Positions 41,502 to 49,962 of a stretch of 55,317 nt of DNA are shown in pieces (the stretch's first letter is position 1; every line of letters begins with the position of its first letter). Under the pieces are notes generated by a model. That model worked only from the letters and a program-made list of their open reading frames with translations, was not told the origin of the DNA and did no database searches. Made by a program: the position numbers and the translations under genes. The DNA comes from Dehalococcoidia bacterium (GTDB lineage: Bacteria; Chloroflexota; Dehalococcoidia; SM23-28-2; HRBIN24), in NCBI GenBank assembly GCA_032249735.1, contig JAVVHA010000015.1, positions 1-55,317 on the forward strand. The letters are read 5' to 3'.

Positions 41502-41864
41502 ATGGTAAGGCTCAAAAGGGTCTATGACCCTCCTTCACCGGAAGACGGCCATCGCTATCTGGTGGACCGGCTCTGGCCCCGGGGGATAACTAAGGAGGCC
41601 CTGCAGATCAAGGGCTGGCTGCGCGACCTCGCCCCCAGCCACTCCCTCCGCCGCTGGTTCGGCCATGACCCAGCTAAGTGGCCCCAGTTCCAGGCCCGCT
41701 ATCGCCAGGAGCTGGCCACCCCCCAACGCCAGGCGGTGCTGCAGCAGCTGGCGCAAGAGGCCCGTAGGGGCACCGTCACCCTGGTGTATGGTGCCCAGGA
41801 CAGGGAGCACAACAACGCTGTGGTCATCAAGGCCGTCCTGGAAGAGATGATGGAGGAGTCATGA
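41502..41864 (+). CDS. DUF488 family protein (YeaO-like)
   Basis: The 120-residue protein has the family start RLKRVYDPPSPEDGHRYLVDRLWPRGITKE and KGWLRDLAPSHSLRRWFGHDPAKWPQFQARYRQEL, ending TLVYGAQDREHNNAVVIKAVL. Function is not known; members occur in stress-related loci. No ribosome site: the ATG lies just six bases after the -10, so leaderless. Overlaps the PAS gene by 4 bases. Confidence 0.88.
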   Translation: MVRLKRVYDPPSPEDGHRYLVDRLWPRGITKEALQIKGWLRDLAPSHSLRRWFGHDPAKWPQFQARYRQELATPQRQAVLQQLAQEARRGTVTLVYGAQDREHNNAVVIKAVLEEMMEES

Positions 41865-42316
41865 GTGCCCAGCCCTTCCCCATAGAGGAGCTGGCTCAGC
41901 GCATCGTCGAGGAGATGGGGGACGCGCTCATAGTGGCCGACCGCCAGGGCATGGTGCGGTTCTGGAACCAACGCGCCGAGGAGATCTTCGGATATTCAGC
42001 CCAGGAGGCGTTAGGCCAGAGCCTGGACATCATCATCCCTGAGCGGTTCCGCCAGCGCCATTGGGATGGGTATCACCGGGCCATGGCCAGCGGACAGACG
42101 AAGTACGGACGAGGGGAACTCCTTGCGGTGCCCGCCCTGCGCAAGGACGGCTCCCGTATCTCCATCGAGTTGACCATCGCCATGCTTAAAGACCGTCATG
42201 GCCACGTGGAGGCTGTAGTCGCCGTCATACGCGACGTGACCCGCCGCTGGCAGGAGGAGAAGGCCCTGCGGGATAGACTTGCCCAGCTAGAGGCCCGCGT
42301 GCGGGAATCTGCCTAG
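41861..42316 (+). CDS. Stand-alone PAS-domain protein
   Basis: A 151-residue protein holding one PAS fold: EEMGDALIVADRQGMVRFWNQRAEEIFGYSAQEALGQ, the full S-box start, and VEAVVAVIRDVTRRWQEEKALRDRLAQLE, the PAC end with a short coiled coil. No kinase or other output domain. It could sense a ligand or redox state by dimerising with a partner. Directly precedes the ribonucleotide reductase; its TAG overlaps a GTG at 42316. Coupling to the reductase may be accidental. Confidence 0.87.
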   Translation: MSAQPFPIEELAQRIVEEMGDALIVADRQGMVRFWNQRAEEIFGYSAQEALGQSLDIIIPERFRQRHWDGYHRAMASGQTKYGRGELLAVPALRKDGSRISIELTIAMLKDRHGHVEAVVAVIRDVTRRWQEEKALRDRLAQLEARVRESA

Positions 42317-42342
42317 TGCTATACTTGCCATTGGCCGGGACT

Positions 42343-45300
42343 ATGGATGGCATCCCCCTTACCGAGAACGCCCGCATCGTCCTCGAGCGCCGTTACCTGG
42401 CCAAGGACGAGAGGGGACAGCCCGTGGAGACGCCGGAGGGGCTGTTCCGACGGGTGGCCCACAACATCGCCCAGGCTGAGCGTCTCTACCAGCCCCTAGA
42501 GGACGAGCGACAGGTGGCCTACTGGGAGGAGGAGTTCTACCGCCTCATGGCCAGCCTGGACTTTCTCCCCAACTCTCCCACCCTTATGAACGCCGGGCGC
42601 GAACTACAGCAGTTGGCCGCCTGCTTCGTCCTGCCGGTGGAGGACTCCATCGAAAGCATCTTCGAGACCATCAAGCACACCGCCCTCATCCACAAGACGG
42701 GAGGAGGCACCGGCTTCTCCTTCTCCCGCCTGCGACCAGAGGGGGACAGGGTGCGCACCACCATGGGGGTGGCCTCCGGGCCGGTCTCCTTCATTAAGGT
42801 GTTCGACGCCGCCACCGAGGCCATAAAGCAGGGAGGGACTCGCCGCGGGGCCAACATGGGGATCCTCCACATCTCCCACCCCGACATCGAGAAGTTCATA
42901 ACCTTGAAAGTAGACGGCCGCACCCTGCCCAACTTCAACATCTCTGTGGCTGTCTCCGACGCGTTCATGCAGGCGGTGGAGGAGGACAGGGAATGGGAGC
43001 TCATAAACCCCCGCACGGGGCAGGCGGTAGGTAGGCGGCGCGCTCGCCAGCTCTTCGACCTCATAGTGGACAGCGCCTGGCGCTGCGGCGACCCCGGCCT
43101 GGTGTTCATCGACCGTATCAACGCTGACAACCCCACACCCCACCTGGGCCATATAGAGGCCACCAATCCCTGCGTCCCTGGCGACACCTGGGTCATGACC
43201 AAGGAGGGGCCGCGCCAGGTGAGGGAGCTGCTGGGAAGGCGGTGTCACCTGCTGATCCATGGCCAGCCCTTTGAGACCACCTCGGCAGGCTTCTTCTTCA
43301 CCGGCAGACGCCCCCTGGTGCGGGTCAGCACCTATGAGGGCTATAGCCTCCGCCTCACCCCGGATCACTTGGTGCTGCGGGTAAGACGGCTGGCCGGCCG
43401 CATCATCAAGGAGTGGGTGCCGGCAAGTCGCCTCCGCCCTGGGGACCGCATCGCCCTCAACGACCACCGCGCCTTGGCTGGCTGGCCGGGGCCGCATGGC
43501 GAGCAGGAGGGGTATCAGATGGGCCTCCTCCTTGGCCACATGAGGGCCCAGCAGGCAGGGCTCCCCTTGGGGCACCGGCAGGGCCATGGAGGGATTATGG
43601 CTGCTGTCAGCCAGGGGGCCAGGGCCGGTGCTAGCCCGCGGCACGCCCGCACACGGGCAGGGGCCTGGGCTGAGGAGAGGGGCCTCTCCCGGGGCCATTG
43701 GGGGAACCTGGCCACCGCCCTGCCCTCGCCTACCACTGCTAATGCTAAAGCGATCCTGCCTGCCCTGGAGAGGAGATCCTCCGCCTTCTACAGGGGGTTT
43801 TTGCGCGGGCTCTTCGACGCTGCGGGTTATGTGCGGTGCCATCCCCGCCAGGGGGTGAGGATTGGCCTGGCCCTAGAGGACCGGCGGTGGCTGCAAGCAG
43901 TGCAGCGCATGCTCCTCCGCTTGGGCATCGTCAGCACCATCCGCCTTGGCCGAGATGGGGGCGCGGCCATGTTATGGCGGGCCCGCGGCGGCCAGGGCCG
44001 CCGCCAGCCCCGGCACGAGCTAGTCATAGGCGGCCAAGGGGCGTGGCGCTACGCTGAGCTTATAGGCTTTGCCGATGCCCATAAGGGGAGGAACCTGGCA
44101 AGGCTCCTCTCCCTGGGCCATGGTCTCCCCCGCCAGCGCTTCGTGGCCAGAGTGAAGGCGGTGACCCCCGCCGGTGAGGAGCCCGTCTACGACGTGCAGG
44201 TCCCGGGGGCCCACGCCTTCGATGCCAACGGCTTTCTGGTCCATAACTGTGGCGAACAGCCCCTGTTGCCCTACGAGTCATGCACCTTGGGCTCCATCAA
44301 CCTCCTGCGCTTCGTGCGCACCGACGGCGACAAGCCCCGCGTGGACTGGGAGCGCCTGGCGCGGGTGATCCCCATCTGCGTGCGTTTCTTGGACAACGTG
44401 GTGGACATGAACCGCTATCCCATACCCCAGATCGAGGAGGCCACCAAGCGGACACGCAAGATCGGTCTGGGGGTCATGGGCTGGCACGACATGCTGCTGC
44501 GCCTGGGCATCCCATATGACTCTGAAGAGGCCCTCTCCTTGGCCGAGGAGCTGATGCGCTTCCTACAGGAGAAAGCCAACGAGGCGTCGCTGGCCCTGGG
44601 GGAGGAGAGGGGGCCTTACCCGGCGTGGGAAGGCTCTCGCCACTATCCCCACCTTCCCTACCGCAACGCCACCCGCACCACCATCGCCCCCACAGGCACC
44701 ATCTCCATCATCGCTGGCTGTTCCTCGGGCATTGAGCCCCTTTTCTCCCTGGCCTTTTACCGGCACCACTATCTGGATCCCCATGACCCTTCCAAGGTGA
44801 CCCGCCTGCGGGAGGTGAATCCCTACTTCGTGGAGGTGGCCCAGAGGGAGGGGTTCTACTCCGAGGAGCTCCTGGACTACCTGGCGGCCGGGGGCAGGTT
44901 GCAGGACCGCCCGGAGGTGCCCGATTGGGCCAAGAGGCTTTTCGTCACCGCCCTGGACATCGACCCGTCATGGCACATACGCATGCAGGCCGCCTTCCAA
45001 CGCCATGTGGATAACGCCGTCTCCAAGACCATCAACATGCCCCGCACCGCCACCAGGGAGGACGTGGCCCGGGCCTTCTGGCTGGCCTATAAGGAGGGGG
45101 TAAAGGGCATCACCGTGTTTCGTGAGGGGTCCCGCCCCATGGCCGTCCTCTCCCACGCCACGGCCAACCTTCGGGGCCCCGAACAAGAGACGGCGGAGGC
45201 GGCACGGGACATGGGGGCCAGCGCCACCCGCCCCCTCCCCTATCGGGAGCGCCTCCCCGATGAGCGGCGGTCCATCACCCATAAGTTCCAGGTGGGGGAC

Positions 45301-45738
45301 CAGGAGGGCTACATCACTGTGGGCCTCTATGAGGATGGGCGGCCAGGGGAGATCTTCATCAAGATGGCCAAGGAGGGCTCCACCGTCTCCGGGCTCATGG
45401 ATGCCGTGGCCCTCCTCACGTCCGTGGCCCTCCAGTATGGTGTGCCGCTGGGAGACCTGGCCCGCAAGCTCAAGAACACCCGCTTTGAGCCCTACGGGCC
45501 CACCAACAACCCCCGCATCCCCTGGGCTACCTCTGTCCTGGACTATATCTTCCGCTGGCTGGAGATGAAGTTCGCTCCAACAGGGGAGGTAGTAAGCCCC
45601 CATCTGGGCGAGCCCCTGAACCCAGCCATGCACCCCGATGAGCAGACGGGCATGACCTGCCCCGAGTGCGGGGCCCTGCTAGTCTATCAGGAGGGATGCC
45701 TCGTCTGCCGCAGCTGCGGCTACACTAAGTGTGGATAA
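42343..45738 (+). CDS. nrdJ: Adenosylcobalamin-dependent (class II) ribonucleotide reductase interrupted by an intein
   Basis: The precursor is 1131 residues from ATG 42343; removal of the 359-residue intein leaves 772. Extein motifs: PLTENARIVLERRYL start, GGTGFSFSRLRP, LPNFNISVAVSDAFM, the radical Cys segment NP|CGEQPLLPYESCTLGSINL, and a Cys-rich tail (MTCPECGALLVY...CRSCGYTKCG) of NrdJ-type enzymes. It reduces NTPs or NDPs using a cobalamin radical, so works with and without oxygen. A GTG at 42316 is an alternative start that adds nine residues. Confidence 0.93.
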   Translation: MDGIPLTENARIVLERRYLAKDERGQPVETPEGLFRRVAHNIAQAERLYQPLEDERQVAYWEEEFYRLMASLDFLPNSPTLMNAGRELQQLAACFVLPVEDSIESIFETIKHTALIHKTGGGTGFSFSRLRPEGDRVRTTMGVASGPVSFIKVFDAATEAIKQGGTRRGANMGILHISHPDIEKFITLKVDGRTLPNFNISVAVSDAFMQAVEEDREWELINPRTGQAVGRRRARQLFDLIVDSAWRCGDPGLVFIDRINADNPTPHLGHIEATNPCVPGDTWVMTKEGPRQVRELLGRRCHLLIHGQPFETTSAGFFFTGRRPLVRVSTYEGYSLRLTPDHLVLRVRRLAGRIIKEWVPASRLRPGDRIALNDHRALAGWPGPHGEQEGYQMGLLLGHMRAQQAGLPLGHRQGHGGIMAAVSQGARAGASPRHARTRAGAWAEERGLSRGHWGNLATALPSPTTANAKAILPALERRSSAFYRGFLRGLFDAAGYVRCHPRQGVRIGLALEDRRWLQAVQRMLLRLGIVSTIRLGRDGGAAMLWRARGGQGRRQPRHELVIGGQGAWRYAELIGFADAHKGRNLARLLSLGHGLPRQRFVARVKAVTPAGEEPVYDVQVPGAHAFDANGFLVHNCGEQPLLPYESCTLGSINLLRFVRTDGDKPRVDWERLARVIPICVRFLDNVVDMNRYPIPQIEEATKRTRKIGLGVMGWHDMLLRLGIPYDSEEALSLAEELMRFLQEKANEASLALGEERGPYPAWEGSRHYPHLPYRNATRTTIAPTGTISIIAGCSSGIEPLFSLAFYRHHYLDPHDPSKVTRLREVNPYFVEVAQREGFYSEELLDYLAAGGRLQDRPEVPDWAKRLFVTALDIDPSWHIRMQAAFQRHVDNAVSKTINMPRTATREDVARAFWLAYKEGVKGITVFREGSRPMAVLSHATANLRGPEQETAEAARDMGASATRPLPYRERLPDERRSITHKFQVGDQEGYITVGLYEDGRPGEIFIKMAKEGSTVSGLMDAVALLTSVALQYGVPLGDLARKLKNTRFEPYGPTNNPRIPWATSVLDYIFRWLEMKFAPTGEVVSPHLGEPLNPAMHPDEQTGMTCPECGALLVYQEGCLVCRSCGYTKCG
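43171..44247 (+). other. Intein within nrdJ (359 residues), homing endonuclease decayed
   Basis: The insertion starts with Cys in CVPGDTWVMTKEGPRQV (block A), has block B LRLTPDHLVLRV with the T-x2-H, and ends VYDVQVPGAHAFDANGFLVHN (blocks F and G) followed by Cys+1 of the extein. All splicing residues are present. The endonuclease part is degraded: block C reads GLLLGHMRAQ (His399 for Asp), block E GLFDAAGYV (Ala494 for Asp). The region between has a low-complexity Arg/Gly/Ala-rich stretch. It sits exactly before the radical Cys of the reductase, a known RIR1 intein site. Confidence 0.92.
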
Positions 45739-45743
45739 GGGCC

Positions 45744-46580
45744 GTGGCCACAAAGGCTCGTCTGCCCAAGTACCACTTCCTGCGTTGGCGAACCCTGTGG
45801 GACCTCTTGTCTTTTGGAGTCTGCCTCTTGATAGGCAGGAGGCGTTCCTTCGCCAGGGATGGCCTGCGGCTAATGCAGGTGAACCCTTTCCCACGCAGGG
45901 TGTGGGGCCTGGAGAACGTGCCCCAGCACGGGAGCTTTGTGGCTGTTATGAACCATTACGACCGAGACGGCCTTCACCCCTACCACTGCGCCATGATGGT
46001 GAACGCCCTGGTGCAGCCAAGACGCCACGGGAACCCGGAGATACGGTGGGCCTTCACCAGCGAGCTGTGGGGGCGCAAGGTGGGCCCCTTCCCCATCCCC
46101 TTGCCCCTCATCAGGTGGGTATTTCGGCGCATCGCCAAGGTCTACGGCTTCGTGGTCATCCCGCGGCGGGAGGAGCTGGTGATGGGGAGGGCGGCGGCCA
46201 TACGCACCTTCTTGGAGGCCATCGATGCCGGGCCTGTGGGCCTCACACCTGAGGCCGCGGGCTCCGGCCGCCTGATAGAGCCCCCGGTGGGCAGCGGCCT
46301 TTTCATGCTGGCCTTGGCCCGACGTGGCCACCCCTTCCTGCCCATCGCCGTATGGGAAGACGAGGGGGTGCTGAACATCGTCTTCGGCCAGCCCTTCCAT
46401 TTGGAGGTGGACGAGTCCCTGCCTCGTCAGGAGCGAGACCGCCAGGCGCGAGAGAAGGTGATGGTGGCTATCGGCAAGCTCTTACCTCCTGCTTATAGAG
46501 GGGCGTATGCCGAGGCCATCGCACACGCCCTGGCGGCCCAGGCTAGCTCCCCTGAGGCAGGGAAGGGCGATATGGGGTGA
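45744..46580 (+). CDS. PlsC-like acyltransferase-fold protein with degenerate motifs
   Basis: A 278-residue protein from GTG 45744 (AAGG upstream); a GTG at 45729 overlaps nrdJ. It follows the order of the glycerophosphate acyltransferase fold: GLENVPQHGSFVAVMNHYDRDG (H-x3-D, not H-x4-D) and LTPEAAGSGRLIEPP where PEGTRS is expected. The later VGSGLFMLALARRGHPFLPIAVW fits the acyl-binding helix. Whether it is active is unclear; it may bind or transfer an unusual acyl group. Coupled to the flippase-like gene. Confidence 0.72.
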   Translation: MATKARLPKYHFLRWRTLWDLLSFGVCLLIGRRRSFARDGLRLMQVNPFPRRVWGLENVPQHGSFVAVMNHYDRDGLHPYHCAMMVNALVQPRRHGNPEIRWAFTSELWGRKVGPFPIPLPLIRWVFRRIAKVYGFVVIPRREELVMGRAAAIRTFLEAIDAGPVGLTPEAAGSGRLIEPPVGSGLFMLALARRGHPFLPIAVWEDEGVLNIVFGQPFHLEVDESLPRQERDRQAREKVMVAIGKLLPPAYRGAYAEAIAHALAAQASSPEAGKGDMG

Positions 46581-47617
46581 GGCCCAGGCCCCGCTTCTCC
46601 ATAAGACAGCTGCCCACGTCTTGGGCATTCCAGCTGTTGGCCACTGGCCTCTTTGCCTTCCTGGCTGTGTGGCGGGTGGATCTCTCCCAGGTGGCCAACG
46701 CTCTGCAAGGTGCCAACTACCTGTGGGCCGTAGCGGCTGTAGTCTTCTCCACCTCCACCAAGTTCATCGATACCGTGCGGTGGCGGGTCTATTTGGCCAA
46801 GGTGGGGCACCCGCCCCTGCTGGGCCTATTTGGGGCCTTCCTCATCGGCAACCTGGGGAACAACCTCTTGCCCATGCGAGTGGGGGACATGGCCAAGATC
46901 CAGATCGTGGCCAACAGATATGGGCTATCCAGGGCGGGGCTGGCCTCCTCGGTGTTCGTGGTGGAGTCGGTGATGGACGGGGTGACTTTCCTTATCCTGC
47001 TGGTGGGAGGGCTGGCCTTCCTGGATGTGGGGTTCGTGCCCCCTGGTCTGCTGTGGAGCCTGGCGGTGATGGCAGGTGGAGGGTTCCTTGCCACCATGGC
47101 CGTAAGCCATCTCTTCCCCCGCACGCCGCCCCGGTGGCGGTGGCTAGGCCGACTACCGCCCCGGCTGCAAGATGGGCTGCGCGAAGGGTGGTCCCGCTTC
47201 CTGGACGGCATGGAGACCATGCGGGACAAGGCCTTGCTGGCTCAGGCCGTCGCCCTCAACTTCGCTGGGTGGTTCTCGCATGTGGTGGTCTTCTGGCTCT
47301 TCGGCCTGGCCTTCGGGCTGGACCTCCCCCTGGCCTCCTACATCGTCATCATGGTGGCTGCCAACCTGGTGTCCGCTTTTCCCATCACCTTCCAGAACAT
47401 CGGCACATATGAGTTCGTGCTCCTGGAGGTGATGGCCGCTTGGGGCGTGGAACGCGGCGAGGCCCTGGCCTATGCTGCCGCCACCCACCTCCTGACCAAC
47501 CTGTGGATCATCCTGGTAGGGATAACGGCCCTTTGGCTAATGCGCGTCCATCCGCGGGAGGTGTTCGGGTTGAGGCCAGCCATGGGAGGCTCTCTATCGG
47601 AGGGCAGGCGTTCGTGA
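46577..47617 (+). CDS. Flippase-like / lysylphosphatidylglycerol synthase transmembrane-region protein (UPF0104)
   Basis: The 346-residue polytopic membrane protein begins after a short basic stretch with about eight hydrophobic segments. The features of UPF0104/DUF2156-associated domains are visible: NLGNNLLPMRVGDMAKIQIVANR (L-P-x-R-x-G-D) and SAFPITFQNIGTYEFVLLE. The start GTG overlaps the previous stop (GTGA). May move a lipid or isoprenoid-linked head group across the membrane; it follows a PlsC-like protein, hinting at lipid work. Confidence 0.85.
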   Translation: MRPRPRFSIRQLPTSWAFQLLATGLFAFLAVWRVDLSQVANALQGANYLWAVAAVVFSTSTKFIDTVRWRVYLAKVGHPPLLGLFGAFLIGNLGNNLLPMRVGDMAKIQIVANRYGLSRAGLASSVFVVESVMDGVTFLILLVGGLAFLDVGFVPPGLLWSLAVMAGGGFLATMAVSHLFPRTPPRWRWLGRLPPRLQDGLREGWSRFLDGMETMRDKALLAQAVALNFAGWFSHVVVFWLFGLAFGLDLPLASYIVIMVAANLVSAFPITFQNIGTYEFVLLEVMAAWGVERGEALAYAAATHLLTNLWIILVGITALWLMRVHPREVFGLRPAMGGSLSEGRRS

Positions 47618-47910
47618 GGGAGGGGCCCGTGCTGGCTGTGGTGGCCGTACACTTGCGCACCATGTGGGCTATGCCCATCTTCTTCTGGCGCATGCGGCGC
47701 CTGGAGAGGGAGACAAAGGCCCTGCCAGAGCTGGTGCGGGTCCATAGGTGGATCTCCCGCCGCAGCCTCCTCCTTACCACCTGGTGGAGGGAGGAGGAGG
47801 GGGCACGGGCCTGGCTAGAGGGGCCCCAGGTGGGGCGCTTTCTGGCCCTGAGCGGCCGGGGCCCCGTTGTCATGGCCTGGGCAGGTATATACCGGGAGGC
47901 CGGCAGCTAA
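47614..47910 (+). CDS. Small ABM/DUF3291-like protein
   Basis: This 98-residue frame starts at a GTG that overlaps the previous stop (GTGA) and reads VAVVAVHLRTMWAMPIFFWRMRRLE, HRWISRRSLLLTTWWREEEGARAWLEG and SGRGPVVMAWAGIYRE. The pattern of a hydrophobic strand, RTM, then W-W and an x-A-W-L helix resembles small dimeric alpha/beta barrel proteins (antibiotic-biosynthesis monooxygenase or DUF3291). Substrate unknown. Its end overlaps the convergent subtilase by four bases. Confidence 0.65.
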   Translation: MREGPVLAVVAVHLRTMWAMPIFFWRMRRLERETKALPELVRVHRWISRRSLLLTTWWREEEGARAWLEGPQVGRFLALSGRGPVVMAWAGIYREAGS

Positions 47911-49709
47911 CGCGGCCAAGCTATCTGCTGGCCCACCTGGGGGCAGGGTCCCCTCACCGCTACGGGAAGGCCCGCTACCGCCCTCAAGATCATCAGGGCG
48001 TCTAGGGCGGAGATGGCGCCATCGCAGTCCACGTCCCCCCAACGGAGGGATGGAGCAGGCGGTGGCTCGCCCATCTGGAGGAGGCCCGCTCCATAGAGGT
48101 TGTCCTTGCCAGGCGGCCCCAGGTCCCTGGCTTTCCCCTCCAGGAACTGGCGCACCTGCTGGGCCGTCCAATCCGGGTGGGCCTGAAGGACGAGGGCTGC
48201 CGCCCCCGCCACGTGCGGGGAGGCGGCCGATGTCCCAAAGAAAGGGAAGCCATAATAGCCATAGCTAACGGTGGAGACGCCGTCCGGGGCCACGAGGTCG
48301 GGCTTGGTCCTGCCGTCCCAGGTGGGCCCACGGGAGCTGAAGTCCTCCAGGGTGGAGGGTCGAGAGTAGTGCACGGCCCCCACGGCCACCACGCTAGCCC
48401 GGTCGGCGGGGGGGAGGACGGAGCCCTCAGGCCGCGAGAACGCCAGCCCACCGTCGCTGACGACGAGAAGCTGGAGCCGGCGGGGCGGCGCCCCCCTGGG
48501 AACGCCAACGGCCACATATAGAGCGCCGTCGTAGGTCAAGATGGGCCCCTCCACCAGCACACTCTCCAGAGGCTGGGAGCCCGGGGAGCAGTCCTGGGTG
48601 TTATCGGGGATGGAGAGCACACGTGCCTGGCCGGAGGAGTCATAGTAACCGACTAGCAGGTGGTAGTCGGTGCAGGCCCCCTGCCATGGCTCGTCCCACT
48701 TAAGGAATATCCAGACACAGCTGATGGTGTTACGAGGGAACCGCACGGGGTTGAGCTCTACGCCGGGGGCGAACTCCATAAGGCCGTCTCCATCGGCATC
48801 GGTAGCCGTCCCTATCCAGTGGCGCTGGGCGTCGTTGCCAGCGGCGTTGGCCCAGAAGACCCCCGCCTGGGCCGCCCTGTCCACCGCCTGGCCTATGACG
48901 TCGCCAGGGGCCTGGGCCCCAGCCGGTGGGGCATCCGGGGAGCTAGCAGATAGGTTGACCACCTGCGCCCCTTGCTGCAGGGCCCAGTCCACCGCCTGGG
49001 CGAACTCCACATCGGTGGCGACGCGGGCCAATAGGAGCTGGGCCCCTGGCGCCATATCGTGGACGATCTCAGCCACCGCCGTGCCATGGACGTCTTCTTC
49101 CCCTGATGTGCATGGGCTCGGTGGTGTGGGGGAGGTAAAGTCGCGGAGGACGAAGTCGCTGGGCAGCTCGCGGCCCCGTAGCGCCTCAGCCCCTGCGAAC
49201 CCCACATCGATGATCGCCACCTTGACCCCCCGGCCGGTGAGGCCTGCCCGGTGCCAGGCCTCGGCCCCCACGACCGTCAGACCTTCGCTGACCACCGCCG
49301 CAGGAAGGAGCGCAAAGGGGGGGCGGAGGCGAAGGACGGTCCCGTCCTGCCACAGGTCCATGAGGCGGGCGACAGGCACCACTCCTTGCACCAAGTCGTG
49401 GTACCTCGCCTGCACCGTCCCTCCCAAGCGGACGATGGCCTGGGCAGCGGCATCCCCTGCCCCCTGCACTGCCTCCACCACCACCTGCACAGCGTCCGGC
49501 ACGGGGGTAGCAGGCTGGGCCTGGGGCAGCGCGGCGCCTTGGCTCTGTAGCCAGAGGTGGAGGAGATGGGAGTCCAGCCCGGGGGGCGCTTTGGGCATGT
49601 CAGCATAGGACAGCAGGCCTTGCAGCTCCACCTCAATGCCGCTACGCACGTCCTTGACGGTCATGCTCAGGGCTGTGATGAGGGCCAGAAAGAAGAGTAG
49701 AAGACGCAT
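47907..49709 (-). CDS. Secreted subtilisin-family (S8) peptidase with C-terminal dockerin-like domain
   Basis: A 600-residue exported protein: signal peptide MRLLLFFLALITALSMTVKD; a ~130-residue prodomain-like region; then the catalytic triad Asp168 (VAIIDVGFAG), His208 (DVHGTAVAEI) and Ser494 (FFGTSAASPHVAGAAAL). Residues ~557-585 read WGDVDCDGAISALDALMILRAVAG, the Ca-binding half of a type I dockerin. Only one dockerin repeat is clear and no cohesin is in the window, so cellulosome assembly is not implied; the tail may stabilise or anchor the enzyme. GAGGAGG precedes the ATG. Confidence 0.88.
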   Translation of the reverse strand: MRLLLFFLALITALSMTVKDVRSGIEVELQGLLSYADMPKAPPGLDSHLLHLWLQSQGAALPQAQPATPVPDAVQVVVEAVQGAGDAAAQAIVRLGGTVQARYHDLVQGVVPVARLMDLWQDGTVLRLRPPFALLPAAVVSEGLTVVGAEAWHRAGLTGRGVKVAIIDVGFAGAEALRGRELPSDFVLRDFTSPTPPSPCTSGEEDVHGTAVAEIVHDMAPGAQLLLARVATDVEFAQAVDWALQQGAQVVNLSASSPDAPPAGAQAPGDVIGQAVDRAAQAGVFWANAAGNDAQRHWIGTATDADGDGLMEFAPGVELNPVRFPRNTISCVWIFLKWDEPWQGACTDYHLLVGYYDSSGQARVLSIPDNTQDCSPGSQPLESVLVEGPILTYDGALYVAVGVPRGAPPRRLQLLVVSDGGLAFSRPEGSVLPPADRASVVAVGAVHYSRPSTLEDFSSRGPTWDGRTKPDLVAPDGVSTVSYGYYGFPFFGTSAASPHVAGAAALVLQAHPDWTAQQVRQFLEGKARDLGPPGKDNLYGAGLLQMGEPPPAPSLRWGDVDCDGAISALDALMILRAVAGLPVAVRGPCPQVGQQIAWPR

Positions 49710-49751
49710 GGTCGCCTCCTCATGGATGGCGCAACTCGAACGGACGAGGCG

Positions 49752-49757
49752 ATGATA
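49752..49757 (-). promoter_or_regulatory. Possible -10 box for the subtilase gene
   Basis: TATCAT on the minus strand about 45 bases before the ATG. No convincing -35 box. Confidence 0.3.
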
Positions 49758-49785
49758 CCACGGCCTAGGGAGCAGCGATACGTCC

Positions 49786-49815
49786 TTGACGGGAGGGCGC
49801 AGGTGTCCTTAGGTT
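49786..49815 (+). promoter_or_regulatory. Promoter of tRNA-Pro
   Basis: TTGACG (49786-49791), 18 bases, TAGGTT (49810-49815), ending 12 bases before the tRNA. Confidence 0.5.
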
Positions 49816-49827
49816 GAAAGGTGGGGT

Positions 49828-49904
49828 CGGGGTGTAGCTCAGCCTGGTAGAGCACCTGGTTTGGGGCCAGGAGGCCGCCGGTTCAAATCCGGCCACCCCG
49901 ACCA
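49828..49904 (+). tRNA. tRNA-Pro (anticodon TGG), CCA encoded
   Basis: Cloverleaf by eye: acceptor CGGGGTG (49828-49834) pairs with CACCCCG; D-arm GCTCAGCCTGGTAGAGC; anticodon stem CCTGG/CCAGG with loop TTTGGGG, giving TGG; T-arm GCCGG-TTCAAAT-CCGGC; discriminator A and CCA. 77 bases. Its 3' end adjoins an integrase remnant. Confidence 0.95.
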
Positions 49905-49962
49905 GCTCCCAGATACGGGACGCCCCCCTTTTAGGCCCCCGGTTCAGCCCCCCAACTGCGGC

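Noticed and set aside
42604-43842. 412-codon frame opposite the ribonucleotide reductase
   Set aside because: Antisense of conserved reductase and intein sequence; no family features.
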